DNA from: JBFLVN01 sp040758475
GTDB lineage: Bacteria > JAGRBM01
DNA: 9,220 nt
NCBI GenBank assembly: GCA_040758475.1
Contig: JBFLVN010000146.1
Span: 1 to 9,220 of the forward strand
Direction of reading: 5' to 3'
Made by a program: the position numbers and the translations under genes. This document shows positions 1 to 5,672 of the stretch, piece after piece. Position 1 is the stretch's first letter. Every line of letters begins with the position of its first letter. Under the pieces are notes generated by a model that saw nothing but the letters and a program-made list of their open reading frames with translations, ran no database searches and was not told the origin of the DNA.

Positions 1-981
1 CTTGGAAGTGGAGAAAAGGCGCTTTAGTTCCGCGTCTTCCGCCCCGATCTCCCGGGCGAAATTCCGAAGGGCCCCTTCGGCCCGCCGGATGCGGCCGTGG
101 GCCGCCTTGATTTCCCGCACCACGCGGTCGAGCTCCCGGTGGCTGAGGCGCAGCTTGGCGAAAAGGGCGGCGAGCTTGCGGGTATTGGCCGCCAGTTCCC
201 CTTCGAGCTTGCGGCGATGGGAGGCCGATAGGCCCTGCTTCCGGAGCTTTGCTTCGAGAGAGGCGCGCTCCTCGAAACCCGATTCGAGTTTCCTGAAAAC
301 CTGGAGGGCCGCTTCGCGCAGGGTTTCTTCCTGGACCTGGGTTTCCTCCTCCCCGGTAGGAAGCCCCAGGTCTTCGAGAATCTCCCGCACCTGGAGCTTG
401 CGGTCGCGGATTTTCTCGCCGAGCAGGAGGAGTTCTTTCCTCGCGTAGGGGCACGAGAAAAGGGCGCTCCGCATCCGCTCTTCCCCCTTCTCCATGCGCT
501 GCGCGATTTCGACCTCCTGCTCGCGGGTGAGGAGGCTCACGGTCCCCATCTCCCGCAGGTAGAGGCGCACTGGATCGACCTCGGCCTCCTCCGCCGGTTT
601 CTTTTCCGCTTGTTCGGAAGTTTCTTCCTCGGCCGCGGCGCGTTCGGGAAGGGTCTCCCCATCCTCGCCGTCGTCGAGAATGACCGGCGCCGGAGCGGGA
701 AGCGGCGCCTTGGCGTCCGAATCGATCACCTCGATGCCGTCCGCCGAGAGGGCGTGCATCAAATCGTCCAGATCGTCGGTGGAGAGGGAACCGGGGGGAA
801 TCTTGTCGTTGATCTCGTCGTAGGTGAGGTAGCCCTTGGCTTTTCCGGCGGAGAGGAGCGATTGGAGGTAGCCGGGGGCCTTCCGCTCGCCGGAATCGCT
901 AGCCTTGGCCGGGCTCCGCGCGCCACCGGGCGCCTTGCGCGGGGCTGGCTTCTTTTGCGCCGCGTGTTTCGCGTTCGCCAC
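1..981 (-). CDS. rpoD: Primary sigma factor RpoD (sigma-70), N-terminal 327 residues, cut by window edge
   Basis: Primary sigma factor, which directs RNA polymerase to housekeeping promoters. The reverse complement of 981-1 is one open frame of 327 codons. Residues about 38-87 (YLQSLLSAGKAKGYLTYDEI to ADGIEVID) match region 1.1. Residues 88-135 are an acidic Ala/Glu linker. Residues 136-170 (DPVRLYLREMGT then LLTREQEVEIAQRMEKGE) are the hallmark of region 1.2. The rest is the charged helical non-conserved region. DNA-binding regions 2-4 lie beyond the window. No in-frame ATG exists between the upstream in-frame stop and region 1.1. The only sensible start is GTG at 981-979, with AGGA 8 nt upstream. 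The ATG at 1018-1016 is in another frame and soon hits a stop. The first 35 residues are Lys/Ala/Pro-rich. The gene begins 52 bp after dnaG ends, the classic dnaG-rpoD arrangement. Identity is sure; the start is likely. Confidence 0.94.
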   Translation of the reverse strand, partial: MANAKHAAQKKPAPRKAPGGARSPAKASDSGERKAPGYLQSLLSAGKAKGYLTYDEINDKIPPGSLSTDDLDDLMHALSADGIEVIDSDAKAPLPAPAPVILDDGEDGETLPERAAAEEETSEQAEKKPAEEAEVDPVRLYLREMGTVSLLTREQEVEIAQRMEKGEERMRSALFSCPYARKELLLLGEKIRDRKLQVREILEDLGLPTGEEETQVQEETLREAALQVFRKLESGFEERASLEAKLRKQGLSASHRRKLEGELAANTRKLAALFAKLRLSHRELDRVVREIKAAHGRIRRAEGALRNFAREIGAEDAELKRLFSTSK

Positions 982-989
982 CGTCCGTG

Positions 990-993
990 TCCT
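990..993 (-). promoter_or_regulatory. Shine-Dalgarno AGGA that decides the rpoD GTG start
   Basis: On the minus strand AGGA (993-990) lies 8 nt before the GTG at 981. It supports a GTG start for rpoD, because the frame holds no ATG, TTG or other GTG between the upstream in-frame stop (inside the end of dnaG) and region 1.1. Confidence 0.65.
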
Positions 994-1033
994 CGCGGCC
1001 CGGAGGGCCTTGTGCCATGCGGGTCCGATCGAA

Positions 1034-2851
1034 TTATTGCCGAAGCTGCCTTTCCAGGTCCAACAACTCCCGGAGAATCTCGCCGCTTACCGAATCCCCG
1101 CCTTGACTTTGGGCCGAGGAGAGACGGGCTTGCAGGTCCTCCCGGCGGCGGCGGAGGTCCCGGCGCTTTAGCTCGGAAAGGGCATCGCCCACGGCCTTGG
1201 CGATGTCCTCTTCCTCCGGGCGCCCGAAAGGGTCTTCGAGGAGTTCGGCGGCGAGCGCCGTGAGCCCCTCTTCCTGTTGTTCCGAAAGACGCGCGAGAAG
1301 CACCGCCGGCGAAAACGTACCCGCCGTTTCGGTGAAGAGAGCGCCGGCCGTTTCGTGGATTTTCCGGAGGGCCGCGTTCGTAAAGAGCGCCGCCACGTCG
1401 CCGGGAAGGAGCCGGCGCGCTTCGGGAAGCTGGAGGAAAAGGGCGACGACCGCCCGCTCGGCGGGCGGGAGGGTGATGACTTTCGGCGCGGCGGAAACGG
1501 CGGGGCCCCCTCCTCTTTCCTCCCGCCGGGGGCGGCCGTGCCGCGCGAGTTCCGCGCGGAAAGTCTCCTCCGAAAAATTAAGGCCGGGATAGAGGCGCCG
1601 GATGGCCCGGTCCTGGTCCGCGGCGTTCCGGATCCGGAGCAGCACGGGAGCGACGCGCGCGATGGCTTGCCGTTTGACGGAAGGGTCCTGGCCCCTCGTC
1701 TCCTCGACCACTTCGTCGAGGAACGTATCGAGCAGGGAAACCGGCGTTCCGATCTGCCGCTGCAAGGCCTCCGCTCCCTCGCGGGCCAGCACTTCGTCCG
1801 GGTCCTTGCCGCCGCTCAGCGTGACGCCGAAGGGATGGAGCCCCTCCGGCAAAACGACTTCGAGGCTCTTGAAGGCCGCCGCCCGCCCGGCCGCATCCGA
1901 ATCGAAGAGAAGGAGGAGCTTCCCCCCCTCCCCCACGTAGCGGCGAAGAAGGCGCACGTGGTCGCTCGTCAGGGCCGTTCCGAGCGTGGCCACGGTGTTC
2001 CTAATTCCCGCCCGCCAGAGGGCGATCAGGTCCATGTAACCCTCCACCACGATGGCGGCGCCCTCGTCCTGGATGGCGCGCCGGGCGCGGTGGAGGTTGT
2101 AGAGAAGCTTTCCCTTGTGGAAGAGGGCCGTCGTGGGAGAGTTCAAATACTTGGGCTGCTGGTCTTCCCGAAGAGCCCGGCCGCCAAAGCCCACGACCCG
2201 CCCCCGGGCGTCGTGGATGGGGAACATGAGGCGGTCGACGAACTTGTCCCGCAGGTTCTCCCACTCGAAGGAGCCGCTCTCTTCGCGCTTTACGAGAAGC
2301 CCGGCGTCCATGGCCTCCCGGGGATTGATCCCCGCCGAGCGGAGTTTCGCGGCAAGGCGCTGCCAGCCCGAAGGGGCCCAGCCGATCCCGAATTCCTTTT
2401 CCACTTCGCCCGAAAGACCGCGCCTCGTTGCGTACTCCCTGGCCCCCTCGGCGGCGGGATCGTCGGCCAGAAGCCGGGAGAAAAACTCGCAGGCCCGTTC
2501 GAGAAGGGAATAGAGCGGATCGTCCTGGCGCGGGGCGTCTTCCTGCGAGCCCTTCCATTCGAGAACGATTCCCGCCCGCTCGGCCAGGTACCGGATCGCC
2601 TCGGGAAACGTCATTTTCTCCTGTTCGAGGAGGAACGTGAGGGCCGTCCCGTGGGCCCCGCAGCCGAAGCAATGGTAGAAGTTCTTCTCTTCGCTCACCG
2701 TGAACGAAGGCGTTTTTTCCTGGTGGAACGGGCAGAGCCCCTTGTACTCCTTGCCCGCTTTCTTGAGCTGCATGCGCTCGGAGAGAAACTGGACGATGCT
2801 CGTCCGGAGGAGGATTTCGTCGATGACGTTTTGCGGAACTCGTGCGCCCAC
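1034..2851 (-). CDS. dnaG: DNA primase DnaG
   Basis: Makes the short RNA primers for lagging-strand and restart synthesis, working with the replicative helicase at the fork. The protein has 605 residues, the usual size. The N-terminal CHC2 zinc finger uses C40, H43, C61 and C64 (CPFH...CFGC). The basic primase motif DKFVDRLMFPIHDARGRVVG lies at 202-221, followed by GFGGRAL. The TOPRIM core has E270 in VVEGYMD, D317 and D319 in LLFDSDAAG, and KDPDE at 349-353. Residues about 455-605 form the less conserved C-terminal helicase-binding domain. The usual SPET of the KYLNSPET motif reads SPTT here (about residues 238-241), a small deviation. The start is GTG at 2851-2849, with GGGAG 7 nt upstream; an ATG just upstream is out of frame. 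The gene follows yqeY after 249 bp and precedes rpoD by 52 bp, so a separate promoter in the yqeY-dnaG gap is possible. Confidence 0.99.
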   Translation of the reverse strand: MGARVPQNVIDEILLRTSIVQFLSERMQLKKAGKEYKGLCPFHQEKTPSFTVSEEKNFYHCFGCGAHGTALTFLLEQEKMTFPEAIRYLAERAGIVLEWKGSQEDAPRQDDPLYSLLERACEFFSRLLADDPAAEGAREYATRRGLSGEVEKEFGIGWAPSGWQRLAAKLRSAGINPREAMDAGLLVKREESGSFEWENLRDKFVDRLMFPIHDARGRVVGFGGRALREDQQPKYLNSPTTALFHKGKLLYNLHRARRAIQDEGAAIVVEGYMDLIALWRAGIRNTVATLGTALTSDHVRLLRRYVGEGGKLLLLFDSDAAGRAAAFKSLEVVLPEGLHPFGVTLSGGKDPDEVLAREGAEALQRQIGTPVSLLDTFLDEVVEETRGQDPSVKRQAIARVAPVLLRIRNAADQDRAIRRLYPGLNFSEETFRAELARHGRPRREERGGGPAVSAAPKVITLPPAERAVVALFLQLPEARRLLPGDVAALFTNAALRKIHETAGALFTETAGTFSPAVLLARLSEQQEEGLTALAAELLEDPFGRPEEEDIAKAVGDALSELKRRDLRRRREDLQARLSSAQSQGGDSVSGEILRELLDLERQLRQ

Positions 2852-3059
2852 AACCCATCTCCCGCCCCGAGTATACCGGCTGAATCACCGGAGGCTGAGG
2901 TTTCTTCCGCCAAAATCCCCCGGTTTTCTCTACGCAAACTGTTCACAGGCGAATTGGCCGTGGGCGCTTTTAATGAACGGCGCTCAATTTTAAAAAGAAA
3001 AATGAATTCAGCTAGTTACATCCAGGCGGGGAATTGGCCGTTGCGCCAGGGAGAACGGC

Positions 3060-3068
3060 TGTGGATAA
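3060..3068 (-). promoter_or_regulatory. DnaA box, TTATCCACA
   Basis: On the minus strand this reads TTATCCACA, a perfect match to the DnaA-box consensus TTWTNCACA and identical to the high-affinity form of Escherichia coli. It lies in an intergenic region, not in coding sequence, and a second box sits 3 bp away in the same orientation. Binding is inferred. Confidence 0.65.
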
Positions 3069-3071
3069 CTT

Positions 3072-3080
3072 TGTGAATAA
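3072..3080 (-). promoter_or_regulatory. DnaA box, TTATTCACA
   Basis: On the minus strand this reads TTATTCACA, also within the TTWTNCACA consensus. It is separated from the TTATCCACA box by AAG only, so the boxes repeat at 12-bp centre spacing in the same direction. This close spacing resembles paired boxes used for cooperative DnaA binding. It lies just downstream of the yqeY stop codon. Confidence 0.6.
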
Positions 3081-3100
3081 AACTGCGAGTCCCTTGGGGA

Positions 3101-3553
3101 TTAACCGCCGAGTTTTTTCTTCACCAAGGAACTCACGAGGCCGCCGTCGGCCCTGCCTTTGGTATGGGGCATGAGGGCGCCCATCACTTTGCCCATGTCC
3201 TTGGGGGAAGACGCCCCGGTGCTCTGGATAGCCTTCTCGATGAGGGCCGTTATTTCCGCTTCCGAGAGCTGGGCGGGGAGGTACCGCTCGATCACGGCCA
3301 TCTCATCCCGCTCCTTGGCCGCCAGATCGGCCCGGGCGGCCTTCTCGTAGGCCTCGGCCGCCTCGGCCCGCTTCTTCTTCATGGCCGAGAGGACTTCGAT
3401 CACGTCCTGGTCCGAGAGGTCTTCGACGTTTTTCTCGATCCGTTTGTACTTGCAGTCGGAAATGGCCATGCGAAGGGTGCCAACTTCGTCTTTTCTCCCG
3501 GCCTTCATGGCGGTCTTGAGGTCGTCGTTTAATTTCGTGTGAAGGGCGCCCAT
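3101..3553 (-). CDS. yqeY: YqeY family protein (GatB/YqeY domain)
   Basis: Small soluble protein related to the C-terminal tail domain of GatB, the tRNA-binding subunit of the Glu-tRNA(Gln)/Asp-tRNA(Asn) amidotransferase. The function of the stand-alone form is not firmly known; a tRNA-related role is usually assumed. The 150-residue length fits the family (about 148). Visible family features are LRMAISDCKYKRIE (27-40), KKKRAEAAEAYEKA (59-72), MAVIERYLPAQLSEAE (85-100) and the C-terminal MGKVMGALMPHTKGRADGG (120-138). The start is ATG at 3553-3551, with AGAGGA 5 nt upstream. The frame is open further upstream, but that Pro/Arg-rich extension has no family match and overlaps the end of hisIE. 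It starts 55 bp after hisIE. yqeY is a common neighbour of dnaG-rpoD, often together with rpsU, which is not seen here. Confidence 0.95.
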   Translation of the reverse strand: MGALHTKLNDDLKTAMKAGRKDEVGTLRMAISDCKYKRIEKNVEDLSDQDVIEVLSAMKKKRAEAAEAYEKAARADLAAKERDEMAVIERYLPAQLSEAEITALIEKAIQSTGASSPKDMGKVMGALMPHTKGRADGGLVSSLVKKKLGG

Positions 3554-3608
3554 GGCTTTCCTCTGTTCGTGGAATGCGCCGCTAGTTACCGGCGCGGGGG
3601 AGGACTTG

Positions 3609-4409
3609 TCAACCTTTTCTCTTCCGGGCTTTGGCACGGGGAGTGGATTTCCCCCGAGTGGCGGGGGCCTTCCGCTGCCGCTTTTCTTCGTGCCCGCTCG
3701 TCCCGAAACGCCGGGCCAGCTCGCCATAGACGGCCGTCATGGGAATGTCCTTGTGCGCGAGCAGGACGAGCGAATGAAAGAGGAGGTCGGAGAATTCCTT
3801 GACGACTTCCAGGTCTTCCTTTTTCTGCGCCGCCTCTTCGAACTCCCCCGCTTCCTCCCGGACTTTGGCGAGGATTTTGGGAAGTCCCCCCGCGTAGAGG
3901 CTCGCGACGTAGGATTCCTTGGGGTCGGCCTTTTTGCGCCCTTCCAAAACTTTCAAGAGTTCATCGAGCACCCGAGGGCCCGAAGGCATCACGGCTGGCG
4001 CGCCCCGGTCCACCTCCCGGAAAAAGCAGCTCCACTTCCCCGTGTGGCAGGCGACCCCCACCTGCTCAACTTCGAGGAGGATGGCGTCGGCGTCGCAATC
4101 GTAGCGGATCGACCGGAGAGGCTGGAGGTGGCCGCTCTCCTCCCCCTTCTTCCAGAGTTTTTTCCGCGAGCGGGAGTAGTAGTGGGCAAAACCCGTCTCC
4201 AGGGTTTTTTCGAGGGCCTCGCGGTCCATGAAGGCGAACATGAGAACGTCCCGGGAGGAATAGTCCTGGGCGATGGCCGGAACGAGGCCGCCCCGATCGA
4301 ACTTCACTTCGGGCAAAAATTCCCCGGCCGCGACGCGGCTTACGGCGAAGGCTTCTTTTTTCACCGGAGTTTTCATTTCAAAAACAAAGCCCCTGCCGGG
4401 GCCCTTCAC
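3609..4409 (-). CDS. hisIE: Bifunctional phosphoribosyl-AMP cyclohydrolase / phosphoribosyl-ATP pyrophosphatase HisIE
   Basis: Catalyses steps 2 and 3 of histidine synthesis in the cytoplasm: pyrophosphate removal from PR-ATP (HisE) and ring opening of PR-AMP (HisI). Numbered from GTG at 4409 (266 residues), the HisI part covers about 30-135. Its metal-site cluster is YDCDADA (D104, D106, D108; C105), plus C121 and C128 in VACHTGKWSCFF. The HisE part covers about 165-235, an all-alpha MazG-like domain with REEAGEFEEA (E185, E186, E189) and EFSDLL (E205, D208). A Lys/Arg-rich tail of about 25 residues (KRQRKAPATRGKSTPRAKAR and on) extends past the usual end. Starts: GTG 4409 has AAGGG 8 nt upstream; ATG 4376 (255 residues) lacks a good Shine-Dalgarno but would still contain both domains; TTG 4436 is weakest. 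It lies 30 bp after hisF. Function is sure, the start is not. Confidence 0.96.
   Translation of the reverse strand: MKGPGRGFVFEMKTPVKKEAFAVSRVAAGEFLPEVKFDRGGLVPAIAQDYSSRDVLMFAFMDREALEKTLETGFAHYYSRSRKKLWKKGEESGHLQPLRSIRYDCDADAILLEVEQVGVACHTGKWSCFFREVDRGAPAVMPSGPRVLDELLKVLEGRKKADPKESYVASLYAGGLPKILAKVREEAGEFEEAAQKKEDLEVVKEFSDLLFHSLVLLAHKDIPMTAVYGELARRFGTSGHEEKRQRKAPATRGKSTPRAKARKRKG
4380..4406 (-). terminator. Terminator-like hairpin between hisF and the body of hisIE
   Basis: On the minus strand AAGGGCCCC (4406-4398), loop GGCA, then GGGGCTTT (4393-4386) can form eight pairs including two G-U, followed by G and TTTTT (4384-4380). This has the form of an intrinsic terminator. It lies 34 bp after the hisF stop, and 3 bp separate its T-run from the internal hisIE ATG. 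If translation begins at GTG 4409, ribosomes would cover it. It could then act as a partial terminator or translation-coupled attenuator, or have no role. Confidence 0.4.
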
Positions 4410-4439
4410 TCTGCTATCCCTTCGCGCCTGGCGCAACTC

Positions 4440-5246
4440 TTAGGAAGGAGGAGCAGCCGCCCCGCTTGGAACGAACGGCGCCCGGACGGGAACGCCCTTC
4501 GAGCGGAGGAAGTCCTTGGCCTCGGATACCGTATATTTACCGAAATGAAAGATGCTGGCCGCCAAGGCCGCGTCCGCCCCGCCGCGGGTAAGGCCCTCGC
4601 GCAGGTGTTCGAGGGTCCCTACCCCGCCGGAAGCGATCACGGGGATTTTGACGGCCCGGCTCACGGCGGCCGTGAGTTCGATGTCGTAGCCAAACTCCGT
4701 CCCATCCCGGTCCATGCTGGTGAGGAGGATTTCTCCCGCGCCTAGTTTTTCCACGCGCCTCGCCCACTCGACCGCATCGAGTCCGCGCGGCTTTCTTCCG
4801 CCATGGGTGTAGACCTCCCACCCAGCGGAAGGATCGTCTCCCTTCCGGCGGCGCGCGTCGATGGCGACGACGATCGCTTGGGAGCCGAACGCTTCGGAGG
4901 CTTGCCGCACGACTTCCGGCGTTTCGATGGCCGCCGTGTTGATGGAAACTTTATCGGCCCCCGCGAGCAGAAGGGTCCGTACGTCCTCGACCGTCCGGAC
5001 TCCGCCCCCCACGGTGAAGGGAAGGAAAATGGATTCGGCCGTACGGCGCACGAGGTCGAGAAGGATGGCCCGCTCTTCGTGGGAGGCCGTGATGTCGAGG
5101 AAGCAGAGTTCGTCGGCCCCCTGGGCGTCGTAGGCCTTGGCAGCTTCCACCGGGTCGCCCGCATCCCGAAGGCCCAGGAACTGGACCCCTTTTACGACCC
5201 GGCCGGCCTTCACGTCGAGACAAGGAATGATGCGCTTCGAAAGCAC
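4440..5246 (-). CDS. hisF: Imidazole glycerol phosphate synthase cyclase subunit HisF
   Basis: Cyclase subunit of IGP synthase. With HisH-supplied ammonia it converts PRFAR to imidazole glycerol phosphate and AICAR, joining histidine and purine metabolism. It is a (beta/alpha)8 barrel. Numbered from GTG 5246 (268 residues), catalytic D11 (KRIIPCLDV) and D130 (VVAIDARR) fall exactly at the classical positions. The phosphate-binding loops are seen as FTVGGGV (about 77-83), KVSINTAA (about 99-106), TSMDRDGT and IASGGVG. The C-terminal 10-15 residues (Ala/Pro-rich, ending GAAAPPS) exceed the typical length of about 253. An upstream ATG (5318) would add 24 residues without a family match. GTG 5246 is chosen because it puts both Asp residues in register; AAAGG lies 9 nt upstream. 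The partner hisH and hisA are not in the window. It is the first gene of the leftward block. Confidence 0.98.
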   Translation of the reverse strand: MLSKRIIPCLDVKAGRVVKGVQFLGLRDAGDPVEAAKAYDAQGADELCFLDITASHEERAILLDLVRRTAESIFLPFTVGGGVRTVEDVRTLLLAGADKVSINTAAIETPEVVRQASEAFGSQAIVVAIDARRRKGDDPSAGWEVYTHGGRKPRGLDAVEWARRVEKLGAGEILLTSMDRDGTEFGYDIELTAAVSRAVKIPVIASGGVGTLEHLREGLTRGGADAALAASIFHFGKYTVSEAKDFLRSKGVPVRAPFVPSGAAAPPS

Positions 5247-5324
5247 AATAAAAAGCCTTTCGTCCGGGGCGTCATATCCCCAACGGCCCCCCAAGACAAC
5301 AGCCCCCATAAAAGCCAAGGCCCC

Positions 5325-5340
5325 TGTTCCACGTGGAACA
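5325..5340. promoter_or_regulatory. parS: parS centromere site 1 (ParB binding)
   Basis: TGTTCCACGTGGAACA is a perfect 16-bp palindrome matching the chromosomal parS consensus bound by ParB/Spo0J CTPases, with the GTTCCACGTGGAAC form known from Pseudomonas and Myxococcus. It lies 78 bp upstream of the hisF start. GGCCC (5319-5323) and GGGCC (5342-5346) flank it as further inverted arms, so the site sits inside a longer potential hairpin. ParB binding, loading of sliding clamps and chromosome segregation are inferred from the family. parA and parB are not in the window. Confidence 0.85.
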
Positions 5341-5420
5341 AGGGCCCTTTTACCTCTGGCTCAACCGGCCTGGACCACCCCCGCTAAGGAAGGGCCCCCA
5401 CCGGCGGCTTTGTTATGCAA

Positions 5421-5451
5421 GTCAGACGATAAAGTACCGGCTCCGTCTGAC
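5421..5451. repeat. 8-bp perfect inverted repeat between the parS sites
   Basis: GTCAGACG (5421-5428) and CGTCTGAC (5444-5451) are exact inverted copies around a 15-nt spacer. No T-run follows on either strand, so it is not an obvious terminator. It may be a protein-binding site, a structured leader element in the hisF transcript, or chance. Confidence 0.5.
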
Positions 5452-5546
5452 CGCCCACCGATTCGACGCCATTGCTGAGATCACGAAGAAGATCGACATT
5501 GCCCTAACCCTCACCTTGCACTTCTGACTTTTCTCGCCCACCCCGA

Positions 5547-5562
5547 TGTTCCACGTGGAACA
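5547..5562. promoter_or_regulatory. parS: parS centromere site 2 (ParB binding)
   Basis: A second exact copy of TGTTCCACGTGGAACA, 222 bp centre to centre from the first. The flanks differ (GA before and CCGG after, against CCCC and AGGG), so the conserved unit is the 16-bp palindrome itself, as expected for selected ParB sites rather than a recent duplication. The base before it makes an ATG, so an artificial frame begins MFHVEH here. Confidence 0.85.
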
Positions 5563-5581
5563 CCGGTTTTCTTCCAGAGTC

Positions 5582-5623
5582 GGAGAGCCGGCCCCGGCCC
5601 TCATTTTGACCGGGACCGGCTCC
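5582..5623. repeat. Imperfect GC-rich hairpin downstream of the small exported protein gene
   Basis: GGAGAGCCGGCCCCGG (5582-5597) pairs with CCGGGACCGGCTCC (5610-5623), with a 2-nt bulge and one mismatch, around a 12-nt loop. It lies 49 bp past the stop codon of the minus-strand gene at 5673-6062. It could end that transcript before the parS/hisF region, but no U-rich tail follows on the minus strand (GACTCTGGAAG), so a standard intrinsic terminator is doubtful. Confidence 0.4.
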
Positions 5624-5672
5624 CAAAATTTTATCGCGAGGAGATACTTTCCTTCTGTCCCACGTTATTTTT

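Larger units (their letters stand above)
2852..3100 (-). promoter_or_regulatory. yqeY-dnaG intergenic region, candidate dnaG/rpoD control region
   Basis: A 249-bp gap between co-directional genes, unusually long for this block. Read on the minus strand from the yqeY stop it contains two tandem DnaA boxes (3080-3060), a first copy of an 11-bp repeat, an AT-rich patch (about 3005-2970), a second copy of the repeat, and a TATACT -10-like hexamer (2875-2870) with no good -35 partner, 18 nt before the dnaG start. No ORF in it looks real. A promoter for dnaG-rpoD here is an inference from gap length, AT content and DnaA boxes. No clear -35/-10 pair was found. Confidence 0.4.
5247..5672. other. Gene-free spacer with two parS sites and other inverted repeats
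   Basis: This 426-bp region between hisF and a small exported protein gene has no ORF that looks coding. Frames that remain open are short, lack ribosome-binding sites and run through the palindromes. It contains parS copies at 5325-5340 and 5547-5562, an 8-bp inverted repeat at 5421-5451 between them, and an imperfect GC-rich hairpin at 5582-5623. It must also hold the hisF promoter, but I could not find a convincing -35/-10 pair. No tRNA or riboswitch pattern was seen. Confidence 0.7.

Noticed and set aside
1016..1018. ATG as a start for rpoD
   Set aside because: It is out of frame with regions 1.1 and 1.2 and its frame reaches a stop within about 40 codons. GTG at 981 is in frame and has an AGGA.
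1953..1960. CACGTG core within dnaG as a further parS
   Set aside because: The flanking bases (GCACGTGGTC) do not match the GTT...AAC arms, and it lies in a conserved coding region.
1277..3076. A 599-codon open frame on the plus strand, antisense to dnaG
   Set aside because: It mirrors dnaG, whose identity is certain from its motifs. Long antisense frames are common in GC-rich genes, and this translation shows no family features.
3554..3727. Longer N-terminus for YqeY
   Set aside because: The extra residues overlap the end of hisIE, are Pro/Gly/Arg-rich, and are absent from the family. ATG 3553 has a strong AGAGGA.
5247..5318. 24-residue extension of HisF from ATG 5318
   Set aside because: GTG 5246 puts catalytic D11 and D130 exactly in the classical positions. 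The extension has no match to HisF.
5410..5480. Possible tRNA or riboswitch upstream of hisF because of paired segments
   Set aside because: No acceptor stem, CCA, T-loop or T-box signature could be found; only a single inverted repeat is present.
5422..5604. 60-codon minus-strand frame between the exported-protein gene and hisF
   Set aside because: It runs through parS and two inverted repeats, has no ribosome-binding site and resembles no known protein.
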